Part shown: piece after piece, positions 33,722 through 45,664 of the stretch | Layout of the letters: each line of letters begins with the position of its first letter | How positions within the stretch are numbered: the stretch's first letter is position 1 | Assembly (NCBI RefSeq): GCF_002127325.2 | Contig: NC_035437.2 | Coordinates: 161,361,408-161,425,407, forward strand | Length of the DNA: 64,000 nt | Direction of reading: 5' to 3' | Source: Helianthus annuus | Taxonomy: Eukaryota; Streptophyta; Magnoliopsida; Asterales; Asteraceae | Notes under the pieces: generated by a model | Databases searched by the model: none | Seen by the model: only the letters and a program-made list of their open reading frames with translations | Told to the model about the DNA's origin: nothing | Program-made: the position numbers and the translations under genes

Positions 33722-35561
33722 TGTAACACCCCGAGAATATAAAAACTTTATATTAGAATTATAAAGTATAAATAAATGAGAATTTACTAACTAAGGAATT
33801 TTAACCTAGTTAGTTAATTGTCTAGAAATAACTTATAATAGGTTAAAAGCTACCAAACTATATGTTGAACAAAGTGGAGGGGCCTAAGTTGTCAAAATTG
33901 AAACTTAATTTGTTAAAACAAATAAAAATAAACCAAACACCCCCAAAAGAGGTATTTGGTCGATCAGAAGAAAGACCAGGTCGACCCCCCCAAGCTCCAA
34001 ACCCTAAAATTCATTAAAACTCTCAAATTGAAGGTGCAAATCTGGTCCAAAACGAAATCCGAGCTTAGAATCGTGATCCTCGTCGCAAGAGGATTATAAG
34101 GTATGTAAAATCTGATGAAATTTCTCAACTTGAAATTCTCATGATTTTGGAAAAATCTGAAATTAGATGTTGCATGTGTGTTATTTGATTAGATTAGGGA
34201 TAATATAGTGTCTAGAAGTGAAACCTAGACAACTACATGTGAAATTATGTTCAAATTCAGAAATTCCATGAACACCTTGAAGGTGGGTTGTGGGTTTTAC
34301 AAGATAATGATGAACATTAGGGTTTAGAATGATTATCCTAGTGTAAATTGATTATAGAAAGTGATTTCAGAAAAGTATGATGTTTAAATGCTATATGGGG
34401 GCTTTATTGATGTTAAGTTAGCTAATTAGCAAGCTATGAACTTGAATACAAAAGATATAAAAATTTTGCCCCTATAGTGTTTGTTGAAATGCCTCAAAGA
34501 AGGCTTGAAACTGAATTGTTAAGTTAAAAACGCATAATTATGATGTATGACAAAATGTGCGTTATATATGTGAAACCAAGAGTTCTAAACCTAAGGTGAT
34601 TGAACTCTAAGGAAAGGAGGCCGGGGCATCTAGCGGGCAAACCGGTGTGGACGCACGTTTGAAGGGGTTGCTTTGAAGGTATGTAACTTGACCCGTTACA
34701 TTAAATAAATGTTGATGATTATAATATGTGTAGTTGAATTTTAGAATAAGGGTTGTTTTGAATTAAAGCGGTGATGTCGCTATATTGAATAATTGGTCAA
34801 AAAATTTGGTTGGGACTCGTTGGTAGTCGTCATATGGGAAGATTCCTTAGACGAGCCAAACGGGTCGAATAATCAAAGAAAGCATGGATTTTGCTTCGTA
34901 ATACGATTGATCTGTTTATTATTATCGATTAAATATTGAAATATTAGAACACGATAAATTACTATGTTGGTTTGTTAAGATAAGAACTCGAGAAAAGTGT
35001 GTAGACAAAACAAACAAAAAAGACAAAACTCATATGTGCAGGATCTACCGTAAGTTACGGTGTCACCGTAACTTACGGTAGAGATCAGAAGGATTACGGT
35101 GGGAGTCTACTGGTTTACGGTGGACCATTCTAGTAAATTGACCACCGTAACTTACGGTGGAACCGTAAGTTACGGTAGAGCCTGAATTATTGTAAATTTG
35201 TATAATTGTAAATATTCAAATTCACTTCGACCGTAATTTTGATCAAGTATTATTTCTAAGCATTCTAATACAAATGTTTATGTAAACATTTCAGTTTTAG
35301 GTACTCAAGGATTACGGATGACGATCAAGCAAACTTTCGAAGAACCGAACACATACTTTTGAAGCTTCCGCATAAATTAACTCGGTTTAAACAATGTTAT
35401 GTTGTAATTTGTTTGCTAAACAACTTTTGAAATGTTTAAATTAGTTAGTAGAAAACTAATGTTTGGTACTTTAATACTCTACTTTTGGATCTTATGGTAT
35501 AAAATGATCATAGAATTTACATATATCGTACATTAACATCAAATAAAAGATGAGTGTTACA
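33722..35561 (+). repeat. Gypsy-2 5' LTR
   Basis: Starts TGTAACACCCCGAG and ends GAGTGTTACA. It is followed by the primer-binding site. Confidence 0.95.
35047..35177. repeat. Palindrome array ACCGTAAGTTACGGT in gypsy-2 5' LTR
   Basis: Four copies of CCGTAA[GC]TTACGG, arranged as two close pairs, plus two single TTACGGTGG words, lie within 131 bp. Each copy is close to self-complementary and neighbouring copies are inverted, so the DNA or RNA could fold into stacked hairpins. The same array is in the 3' LTR at 37563-37692. Confidence 0.9.
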
Positions 35562-35563
35562 AG

Positions 35564-35577
35564 TTGGTAATCAGAGC
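35564..35577 (+). other. Gypsy-2 primer-binding site
   Basis: TTGGTAATCAGAGC lies two bases after the LTR. It is the initiator tRNA-Met site TGGTATCAGAGC with a one-base insertion, conceivably still functional. Confidence 0.75.
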
Positions 35578-35842
35578 TTAAGGTTGTCAACAAAGTGTTC
35601 GGTTCAAGCTTGATCGATCGTCCGGTAAGAATTATCTTATTATGTTAAGTAGATTATACATTGCGTAAGAAATAAGAAACGAATTGAAATGCATGGGAAG
35701 AGTGTATTAACACACTCAATCCCGGAAAGTGCATTAGATGTGAATAGTTAAAGCAAGTTGGGAACTTGGCTAAACCAAAACAAATGAAGCAATGCTATGA
35801 ATGAAATGTTTAACGTTTAAATGTAAACATTTCAGTTATAAG

Positions 35843-36256
35843 ATGTCTGATGGGAATGATGATAATCCGGTGCAAACAAGCACTGAACAAATGAAAGAGA
35901 TAATTGCCGAAGAGGTAGGGAAGGCAATTGAAGGAAGTCTATCTGGGTTTATAGACAAAATTCAAGGAACGGTGTTGTCGCTTATAGAAGAGCAAGTTAA
36001 AAGGTTGGAGGATATTGTCAACCTTATGAAGGAGAAAACAGGAGAACGCAAAGGGTGTTCGTACAAGGAAAAGAGTTTGAGGAACAAAGTGATTAATCAG
36101 GTCAAGGTCAAATGGGAGCATAGGAAAGGTTGGGACACTACGTGGGAGTCTGAAGAGGAGATGCGATGTCTCCACCCTACATTATTTGGTACGTACTATG
36201 GTTTCGGGGACGAAACCCTTTTAAGGGGGTGGACTTGTAACACCCCGAAAATATAA
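35843..36256 (+). CDS. Gag N-terminus fused in frame to pol C-terminal tail
   Basis: The frame starts MSDGNDDNPVQTSTEQM, a gag-like start followed by a probable amphipathic helix (IIAEEVGKAIEGSLSGFIDK, VKRLEDIVNLMKEK). Near residue 80 it changes to VKVKWEHRKGWDTTWESEEE and MRCLHPTLFG, the typical last residues of a plant gypsy polyprotein. All of capsid, zinc knuckle, protease, reverse transcriptase, RNase H and integrase are missing. The frame reads through the polypurine tract and stops 21 bases into the 3' LTR. An in-frame upstream ATG at 35801 exists; 35843 is preferred because MSD-type starts fit gag. Whether any protein is made is unknown. Confidence 0.6.
   Translation: MSDGNDDNPVQTSTEQMKEIIAEEVGKAIEGSLSGFIDKIQGTVLSLIEEQVKRLEDIVNLMKEKTGERKGCSYKEKSLRNKVINQVKVKWEHRKGWDTTWESEEEMRCLHPTLFGTYYGFGDETLLRGWTCNTPKI
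36219..36235 (+). other. Gypsy-2 polypurine tract
   Basis: TTAAGGGGGTGGACT ends at the TGTAACACC start of the 3' LTR, the position expected of a plus-strand primer. Confidence 0.75.
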
Positions 36257-38077
36257 AAACTTTATATTAGAATTATAAAGTATAAATAAATAAGAATTTA
36301 CTAACTAAGGAATTTTAACCTAGTTAGTTAATTGTCTAGAAATAACTTATAATAGGTTAAAAGCTACCAAACTATCTGTTGAACAAAGTGGAGGGGCCTA
36401 AGTTGTCAAAATTGAAACTTAATTTGTTAAAACAAATAAAAATAAACCAAACACCCCCAAAAGAGGTATTTGGTCGATCAGAAGAAAGACCAGGTCGACC
36501 CCCCCCAAGCTCCAAACCCTAAAATTCATTAAAACTCTCAAATTGAAGGTGCAAATCTGGTCCAAAACGAAATCCGAGCTTAGAATCGTGATCCTCGTCG
36601 CAAGAGGATTATAAGGTATGTAAAATCTGATGAAATTTCTCAACTTGAAATTCTCATGATTTTGGAAAAATCTGAAATTAGATGTTGCATGTGTGTTATT
36701 TGATTAGATTAGGGATAATATAGTGTCTAGAAGTGAAACCTAGACAACTACATGTGAAATCATGTTCAAATTCAGAAATTCCATGAACACCTTGAAGGTG
36801 GGTTGTGGGTTTTACAAGATAATGATGAACATTAGGGTTTAGAATGATTATCCTAGTGTAAATTGATTATAGAAAGTGATTTCAGAAAAGTATGATGTTT
36901 AAATGCTATATGGGGGCTTTATTGATGTTAAGTTAGCTAATTAGCAAGCTATGAACTTGAATACAAAAGATATAAAAATTCTGCCTCTATAGTGTTTGTT
37001 GAAATGCCTCAAAGAAGGCTTGAAACTGAATTGTTAAGTTAAAACCGCATAATTATGATGTATGACAAAATGTGCGTTATATATGTGAAACCAAGAGTTC
37101 TAAACCTAAGGTGATTGAACTCTATAGGAAAGGAGGCCGGGGCATCTAGCGGGCAAACCAGTGTGGACGCACGTTTGAAGGGGTTGCTTTGAAGGTATGT
37201 AACTTTACCCGTTACATTAAGTAAATGTTGATGATTATAATATGTGTAGTTGACTTTTAGAATAAGGGTTGTTTTGAATTAAAGCGGTGATGTCGCTATA
37301 TTGAATAATTGGTCATAAAATTTGGTTGGGACTCGTTGGTAGTCGTCATATGGGAGGATTCCTTAGACGAGCCAAATGGGTCGAATAATCAAAGAAAGCA
37401 TGGATTTTGCTTCGTAATATGATTGATCTGTTTATTGTTATCGATTAAATATTGAAATATTAGAACATGATAAATTACTATGTTGGTTTGTTAAGATAAG
37501 AATTCGAGAAAAGTGTGTAGACAAAACAAACAAAAAAGCCAAAACTCATATGTGCAGGATCTACCGTAAGTTACGGTGTCACCGTAACTTACGGTAGAGA
37601 TCAGAAGGCTTACGGTGGGAGTCTACTGGTTTACGGTGGACCATTGTAGTAAATTGACCACCGTAACTTACGGTGGAACCGTAAGTTACGGTAGAGCCTG
37701 AATTATTGTAAATTTGTATAATTGTAAATATTCAAATTCACTTCGACCGTAATTTTGATCAAGTATTATTTCTAAGCATTCTAATACAAATGTTTATGTA
37801 AACATTTCAGTTTTAGGTACTCAAGGATTACGGATGACGATCGAGCAAACTTTTGAAGAACCGAACACATACTTTTGAAGCTTCCGCACAAATTAACTCG
37901 GTTTAAACAATGTTATGTTGTAATTTGTTTGCTAAACAACTTTTGAAATGTTTAAATTAGTTAGTAGAAAACTAATGTTTGGTACTTTAATACTCTACTT
38001 TTGGATCTTATGGTATAAAATGATCGTAGAATTTACATATATCGTACATTTACATCAAATAAAAGATGAGTGTTACA
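36236..38077 (+). repeat. Gypsy-2 3' LTR
   Basis: Nearly identical to the 5' LTR along its whole length. Differences are single substitutions and a few one-base indels. Confidence 0.95.
37563..37692. repeat. Palindrome array in gypsy-2 3' LTR
   Basis: This is the second copy of the CCGTAA[GC]TTACGG array. The palindromic words are conserved; changes fall between them (GGATTACGG to GGCTTACGG, CATTCTAG to CATTGTAG). Confidence 0.9.
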
Positions 38078-39068
38078 ACCGCTGGCGCATTCGTCAACCC
38101 AAATGGCATAACCAAAAACTCATAGTGCCCACAGCGCGTTCGAAAAGCCGTCTTTGGAACATCCTCCTCTCTGACTCTCACCTGGTGATAACCCGATCTT
38201 AAGTCGATCTTCGAATAAAAACTTGACCCTTGCAACTGGTCGAACAAGTCGTCGATGCGTGGCAATGGATAACGGTTCTTGATAGTAACCTTGTTGGGTT
38301 CCCGATAATCAATGCACATACGAAAGGACCCGTCTTTCTTCTTTACGAACAAAACTGGGCTCCCCAAGGCGAAGTGCTGGGTCGAATAAAGCCCCTATCC
38401 AGTAACTCTTGCAGTTGATTAGACAACTCCTGCAATTGTCTAGGTGCTAGACGATAAGGAGCACGAGCTATCGGGGCTGCTCCTGGTGCCAGATCAATCT
38501 GAAATTCCACTTGACGGTGAGGAGGTAAACCAGGAAGTTCCTCAGGAAACACATCGGCAAATTCACATACCACTGGCAGATCCTCAATCTTTCTTTCTTC
38601 AGATGGGGTGTCAGTAACTAGTGCTAGAATTGCAGGATACCCCTTTCGTAGACACTTCTGCGCTTGCATAGCCAAGATAATACCAACCATAGTCCCACTA
38701 CGATGCCCTTGAACCGATAATGACTCTCCACCAGGGAGAGGAATACGTACAATCTTCTCCTTACACAGAATCTCAGCTTGGTGCTTAGACAACCAATCCA
38801 TACCAACCACTATATCAGAACTACCGAGGGTAACAGGAAGGAGATCAATATCAAACACTTGACCCACGAGGTCTAGTTTACACCCAAAAAGAACATGCGA
38901 AGCTTCTATCGTTTTACCATCGGCTAATTCTACTACATGCTTAACCTCTAAAGGTGTTGGAGTTAACCCTAACCGCTGACTAAACTCTAGGGACACATAA
39001 CTCCAATCGGCACCGAAATCAAATAACACAGAAGCAATAAGATTGTTCATAGAAAACGTACCAGTCAT
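38078..39068 (-). pseudogene. Gypsy-1 protease and reverse transcriptase N-terminus
   Basis: The frame at 38343-39068 has the retropepsin region VLFDFGADWSYVS, where DSG is usual: the catalytic serine is Phe here. GSSDIVVGMDWLSKHQAEI and the protease-to-RT linker CEFADVFPEELPGLPPHR follow. Reverse transcriptase starts YRLAPRQLQELSNQLQELL and, after a frameshift near 38360, continues [33 protein letters not shown] and [13 protein letters not shown] (palm Asp), ending [10 protein letters not shown] at the gypsy-2 border. The frameshift and the protease change indicate inactivity. Confidence 0.86.
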
Positions 39069-40420
39069 GACATTTCCGTCGTTCCTAGCATCACCAGCAC
39101 GATTGTGAATACCCTTCCACGAGCACCGTTGTCCCCATTGTTGCCGTTGTTGTTGTTCCTAGCATTGTTGTTGTTATTCTGACGGTTGTTGTCGTTGGCA
39201 TTCTGATTCAGCTGAGGGCAATCCCGCTTGAAGTGGCCCTCATCCCCACACTGGTAACACCCCTTCTTAATGCCCTGGTTATGATGGGGTTGTTGCCTTT
39301 GCTGTCGCTGATACTGCTGATTTTGCTGCTGCTGTTTTGGCTGCGGGGCTCTACAGTCTTTGGCCTCATGGCCCACCTTTTCGCACCTACGGCAAGCCCG
39401 GGCACACTGCCCATAGTGATGATAGCCACACTTGTTGCACTGTGGCTTCTTCCCAACATAGGAGCCCTGATTCTGATTGCTGCCCTGGCCTTGATTAACT
39501 GAGGACGACTGACTGAAACTGCGGTTGTTGTTGTTGTCAGGCCTTTTATGAGATTGACTCACACTGGTTGCTTTGTCAGCATCGTTCCATTTCCGCTTGT
39601 TATCGCTAGCAGGCGTAGTAGCTGTGGTTGTAGCAGCAGTAGTGGCAGAAATGCGCGGTGGTAGAGAACCACTGTCCACCTCCTGATCGGTGATCTTGTG
39701 AGCCAAATGGACAATCTGAGGTAAGTTGTTGAGGTTTGCTGCAGTAACCAAACCTTTCATCCATGGAGCTAATCCCTTGATAAACAATTCTATTCTTCGA
39801 TGCGGAGGTCGGGACAAGTTCGGGCACATGATAGCCAACTCATGAGACCGCTTCATGTATACTTCAATCTCGGATCCCACCATCTTAAGATCGTAATACT
39901 CATTCTCCAGTTTCTGAATCTCATCACGAGGACAATACTCCCCCTTATCAACTCCTTAAAATCGTCCCAAGTAGTGGCATTTGCCTCCTCGATGCCCAAC
40001 ATCTGAACCTGGGCATTCCACCATGTCAGGGCACCATCCTCGATTATGCCTGTAGCATACTTCACTCTGTCCCCAGCAGAACAGTTACACATTGCAAACA
40101 CCGATTCTGCCTTCTTAAACCATCGCAGGAGTCCTACAGCCCCTTCAGTCCCACTGAAGGTCTGTGGCTTACAATCCATGAACATCTTGAACGTACAAGA
40201 AGGTGGATTGTTTTGGTTTTGCGCTTGCTGACCTAATGGACGAAAAAAACACATTACAGGGGTAAGAGTTGTGTACGCGACACAAGAACAAAAGGTAATT
40301 GGCACATATCGTACCAGCTTGATAGGCTGCCAAAGCCTCAGCCACACGTGTGTTGATTAGGTTTGTCAGCTCAGCTTGGGCCATCACGATGTGACCACGT
40401 CCATGACCTCGTCCACTCAT
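39065..40420 (-). pseudogene. Gypsy-1 gag
   Basis: The ATG at 40420 gives MSGRGHGRGHIVMAQAELTN, then after a frame disruption FSGTEGAVGLLRWFKKAESV and ALTWWNAQVQMLGIEEANA, the retrotransposon gag capsid core. A frameshift near 39880 leads to MKRSHELAIMCPNLSRP, a Gln/Asn-rich low-complexity stretch, and zinc knuckles: CNKCGYHHYGQC, CRRCEKVGHEAKDC and CYQCGDEGHFKRDC. A roughly 50-base stretch after AALAAYQAG-like sequence is out of frame. It would have been the capsid/nucleocapsid precursor. Confidence 0.84.
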
Positions 40421-40921
40421 GATTCTATATATGGAGAGGGAACAAATTTAAGAGTCGTAATGAGGTAAAAGTCAAGTATCACGTTGAAACCCACAAACTA
40501 CCAAGTTTACACACAATAGGGCAGAACCCTTCTCACACTCATTAAGCTTCACTGGGACTTACATGCACCTCACGTTACTATTATGTGTGCACCCATAATA
40601 ATAAGGCAATTTGTATGCTCGTCTCAGTGCCTCTTAACTTGCGCTAAAAGTTTCCCCGCATTCAAGTAGCAAAGCAGAAGGTATTATAGGATTACGAATC
40701 ACAAGAGTCGAGAAGTGGTGTCACACTGTCAAATCACCAAAGTATCTAATGTATGGTTTCATGCAAGCTGTGAGTGTGTGACTACTAAACAAGTAATGCA
40801 TAAAGTAAACAGAAAACGAATCTTGCAATCTGGAGCTGAGTGTCATGGTCGATTTTCGAAGTTGTTCGGTTATAGTCTGGTTTTATAAAAACTTTTTCAA
40901 AACCTAGTTCACTATAACCAG

Positions 40922-40937
40922 TGGCTCTGATACAAAC
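40922..40937 (-). other. Gypsy-1 primer-binding site
   Basis: The minus strand reads TTTGTATCAGAGCCAC just inside the 5' LTR. This is the initiator tRNA-Met site with one change (TGGTATCAGAGC expected). Confidence 0.75.
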
Positions 40938-41001
40938 TGTCACCCCCCTAAAATACCACATGCGGAATCACCGCGGGAGGTGTGACATACCAGGATCCAA
41001 G

Positions 41002-44000
41002 TGTCACACCCCTAATTTCCACGTGTCACCGGTGGGCCCGGTGGGGAGTATAGTGACGTAGTTGGCATCATCATAGGCAAACAACACAATATATAAATGC
41101 ACAGCGGAAGCAAAGATAGATTCATTTCAACTTTAATATAATGTAATATTAAATATCACTGATAGTTGAAACGGATCCACAGGCGGATCAAAATAAAATA
41201 AGATATTGTTCAACAGTTTTATTGTCATCCAAGCTTGCGAGACTTATTGTGGACGCTCTAGAAGACAGCCAGCCTAGTACGTATAGTACCTGCACTTAAC
41301 CTTTTGGGAAAATACGTCAGTTTACACTGGTAAATACAAATTAACTGACTCATTTTGAAAAGATTGAAAATTGATTTAAATGCACATGGCATAAAAATAT
41401 TTTTATAACTTGGGATAATTATGCAATATAATCTTGTAATGGATTTACATGTTACTCCGCGTTCAGTAGCCCGATCCGTAGACCGGGTTAAATATTAATA
41501 GACACACCACAATATAGAGTTATACACTGACGGGTGTACGCCTACACCCCGTGCTCAGGTCGTGGCCATCTCATAAGATGATGCCAAGGATATCCGGGAC
41601 ATGGTCATTAACCGCCCAAAGGCTTCAAGTAATAAAACACATTCAAAACAAGGTCATCTCAATGAATTTAACCACTATACGATTAAAGAATTCGATGCCG
41701 GACCAAGCGGTATTTTATATACCTTACCCCAAGCCCGTATAGGGAAAATAAGTTAAAAGTATTTACCTTAGTAAGTATGAATCACAATTGGCAAGTGGAG
41801 GTAGCTTTTACTGGATCTCCTATTCTGGAACAAAGGTTTATAATAACCTATTAGATTTCTAACGGATCTTTATTTAAGCCTAAGCTTAGACCGGTTAGTT
41901 TTAAGGACGATACGGTTCAAGCGCACGATTTAGCGAAGACCGAATAGAACGTGATTTAGACCCGACAAGTTTGGATACTTGTATAATATGGGTATGCTAA
42001 ATACATTCTGGATTTTGAGACAAAAATGATAACGTTTGACCCGTTTCGGTCAATTTATGCAAACTAGTTACATAAACCGAACCGAACGCTAAAAGAGCGT
42101 TTACGGGTAACCAACAGAGTCACATGCAAGTTCCCTGAGATAATATGCCTTAAATATGTTATAATATCAGCAAGTTATGTTCTATTATGCCCCGAATGAA
42201 TTTAAACTCAATTTATGCCTTATAAGGGCATTTTGGTCATTTAAAAGATTATAAAAGAGTTAAATTGGAAATCTGAATTACAGGTCTGGTTTATACAGTA
42301 AATACACTTAATTTGATATATTATAACAGTAGGGTATGACCCATATACAAAACTTATCATTTAAAATCAAACTATGCATCGTAGGGGTATTTTAGTAATT
42401 TCACAAGGGCTAAAAATGTCAAAACTGGAAACCTGAGTTCAAAAACTTATACTTACTGTTATTTTATAAAAACATGCTAAATATATCAGTAGGTATAATC
42501 CTTATATGTTTAATATGGTTATAGTACATACTATGCGTTAAAAACGCTTAGAAAGGCGATTTTAGAGCCGTTTCCGGGTTTTTAAAAGAAAGCTGAGATT
42601 TTTATATTTCCAGAATGCTCAAAATAATTTATTTAACAAATAAAATCAGTAGAAAAAGGTTTGGGGTCAAAAGGATTTATAAAACTCATTTTATGGCTTA
42701 AAAGGTCAAAACCGGTATTAACCGAATAAAACTTAGAGACCTATGATACGATTAGCCAAAAATTAAATAAAAATCTTCAAAAATCCCAAAATATTATATA
42801 ACATCAGTGGGTAAAAATTTTTATATCAAAAAGTGGGCTTAAATAGGTTATACGCTAATTACGCCGTTTATTTAACATAAAGCTTTAGTTTTACGATATC
42901 GAGCATAACTCTAAATCTGGACCTCCAACTGATATGAAATTTTCGGTGCAAGTTTATAAATCAGTAATAAAGGTTTCTACTCTTTCACTTTTCCAAAAAT
43001 CACGTTTTATAGCAAAAAGGGCAAAATAGTCAACTTTAAGCATAAATCGGAAACATGCATATGAATCGGTTAAGCATGGACTCAAGTTGTAAAAATTCCA
43101 GAGAGTTAAACTTAAATATAAATGGTCCAAAATAAGCTCTAATGCAGATCTCAAACATGCATGCACGGATCCGAATCGAGAGTCAAAGAAAAAGTCATTT
43201 TGTAAGACTTTCGGTTCCAATCCGGGATTATACTAAAAATTGTCGAGTTGATCATGATAAAACATATTCTTACATTCATTATAAAGTTATTTTGATGATC
43301 AAACTGATTGCATGTAATCTACATTACTATTTATGCTATATTTTGCAAAAACAAGTTCTGTTGACTTTTTAAGAACAACTTTGACTCGACAATAATCATG
43401 CTTAGAGTGGGAACCAGAGAATACCCTTTTGAGGGTTTGTTTCCCACATAAATACCAACTTGTAGGTACTTTCAATTTGAGAAATGACTGAGCCATTTTC
43501 GTTTAATCGAAAAGTCAAACTAAAGTTACGACCGATTGACTTTCGGCTAATAATCTAAGCTAGAACGAAATAGAGAAGGTTATGAATGCTTACAAGAGTC
43601 CTAATGAAGCTTAGATATCACTATGAAGGTGCCTTGTCGTCCAGAAAGCTCCAGAAGTTGCCTTGTGAATTTTTGAAGTTGCAAGAGTTCTTATGTTTAC
43701 TACCACAAGACCCAAATGTGAAGAATTGATCTGATTATAAGGTGATTCAGGTGTTATAAGAGAGCCACAGGTGTCCTAGCTTGCATGTAATTCGATTGGT
43801 GCATTTGGGAGGTGATAAAAAGCTGTAACCAACTCAAATTTCGATCAACTGGCAGCTGTCCTGAAGTTTCTGTCACTGTGCCTGGGACGCGGCCCGCGTA
43901 AGGGGCTCCAGGCGGGCCGCCTGGAGTCTGCAGATCCACAAAATTTGTTCAAACTTTGCAGTTTGGTCCCTGCTCTTTGGTTACGAGGTTTTGGCCATTT

Positions 44001-44535
44001 ATTTTGACTCTTAGACCCTCAAACTTGATTTTTAAGAACCTTGGGACATTTACCCACATGGTAAAGTCCTCGGTTAACTTTGCGCTCACCCGAAAAGTCA
44101 TGAAATTCGACGTTGACGCTTTTAACCCCTCAAGTACGGTTTTGGCCATAACTTTCTCATACGATAACGAAACTTCATGAAATTTTTACCACATATTCTA
44201 GTGAGTATATTTTATCATTACAAAGCTTCGGGGCTGCCAAAAGATCACTCAGAGGTATAAATTCAACATGTTGACACTTTTAGTCCCTGTAGTTTGAAAT
44301 TCCTCACTTTCGTGCATTTTCCGCTTCGTATGATCCGTGATCTATCTGTTTAGAGTTATAAACACCATGTAGGGTTATTATAGAGTCTATTTATCCATTG
44401 TTGACACTTCGGACCCTTATATTCCATAGTTTTCACTTTTTGTCAACTTTAGTCCCTCTAAAGTATATTTTCACGTATTCAAGGTCTATGACACGTGTCA
44501 ATGCATCATTGGACGTAAATTTCCGAGGTGTTACA
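41002..44535 (-). mobile_element. 3.5 kb solo LTR with perfect 5-bp duplication
   Basis: TGTCACACCCC...GAGGTGTTACA, 3,534 bp, flanked by CCAAG (40997-41001 and 44536-44540). The empty site in the other gypsy-1 LTR shows a single CCAAG. No internal LTR pair, primer site or protein motif is found, so this is a solo LTR left by recombination. The minus-strand start TGTAACACCTCGG resembles gypsy-2 and suggests minus orientation. Short frames inside show no domain. Confidence 0.8.
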
Positions 44536-45532
44536 CCAAGCCACCAATCACATTGAACTACGCATAATATTTAGATAAAACAATCCATTCATTTCAAAAT
44601 ATAAATTCAAATCATAAGTTTAAACCAAAGTAAATATTCAGCGAAAGCAAAATGTAAACTGTAAGTTAATTGTTTCAAAACATGAGTTCATAATCAATAA
44701 AGCAAGCATCCAAGAGTCCCGGTCCATGACCACTCCAGCACTCCCAGATAGCAAGTCCATAATCCAGATTCTAACGACCTGCAAGCATGCAGACAAGTGT
44801 GTCAGACGACGCTGGTGAGTTCAAAGTTTTGTTAACGCGTTTAGTTACCAGATATATGTATAAAACAGTTCAACGATTTGTTTTGATGTTGTTATTAACT
44901 CGATTACCGCAAATGGCTACAAGATGTATTTGCCCAACCCTAATGCCTCTATCAAAGCATTGGTCAAGTGGTCAAGGTAATTAGTTCACGCCCGTCCTTC
45001 CCGGTACGGTGTGAGGGTGCCAAACCTAAGAACGCTATCAACTAATAACCTCGTTGCCTCCCCGGCATCTATCGGTAGATGTAAAGGGTCTTATATGATA
45101 GAAACTGAGTAATAACAAACATCCCATTAACCCGATGTTCCTCCCCGGAACAATTACCAGATATCCCTCCCCGGGATGCATGCTTGGGAAAAAGAGCAGT
45201 GAACTCACCTTGGTTTCCTCGGCTTGATTTGTTACTTGTTCACACTTAAATAGTCACACCCTATGGTATTCAAGCACTCGTAATCAGTTTGAGTTCACGT
45301 ATAGCCATATTGTGCATACAAGTTATCGCAACAGTTATACAGTTCATATAATCCCACATTTCATATACATGTTCTATAACAGTGCTTAACAGTTAAACGT
45401 GCCATACGCCAGAAGAGACTAACTCATAACTCCTTGGTCATTCTTAATCGTTATTATCAGTATGTATCATGATTTCCTTAACATTTCTTTCATCAACCAA
45501 GTCAATAGATCTACTGTGTTTGTGTACCATCT

Positions 45533-45664
45533 TGACGAAACATCAAGGTCTCGTCGTAATCCCCTATTGACGAAACATCAAGGTTTCGTCGAATGTGTGT
45601 ATGTGACGAAACTTCAAATGTTTCGTCGAGAATGTATGTGTGACGAAACTTCAAGAGTTTCGTC
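45533..45664. repeat. Palindrome array in gypsy-1 5' LTR, four units
   Basis: GACGAAAC-N6-GTTTCGTC-type units start at 45533, 45569, 45605 and 45642, against five units in the 3' LTR. A 35-bp unit has been lost or gained since insertion. The related words recur at 46314-46400. Confidence 0.8.

Larger units (their letters stand above)
33722..38077 (+). mobile_element. Gypsy-2: young, internally deleted LTR retrotransposon
   Basis: 4,356 bp, flanked by perfect ACCGC (33717-33721 and 38078-38082). LTRs of 1,840 and 1,842 bp (TGTAACACCCCG...GAGTGTTACA) surround only 674 bp of internal DNA. That internal DNA holds a primer-binding site, one 138-codon frame and a polypurine tract. By eye I count about 26 LTR substitutions (1.4%), so the insertion is recent. 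The frame joins a gag start to the end of pol. The insertion removed nothing from the gypsy-1 reverse transcriptase, which rejoins as NAPA/VFMDLM. Confidence 0.92.
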
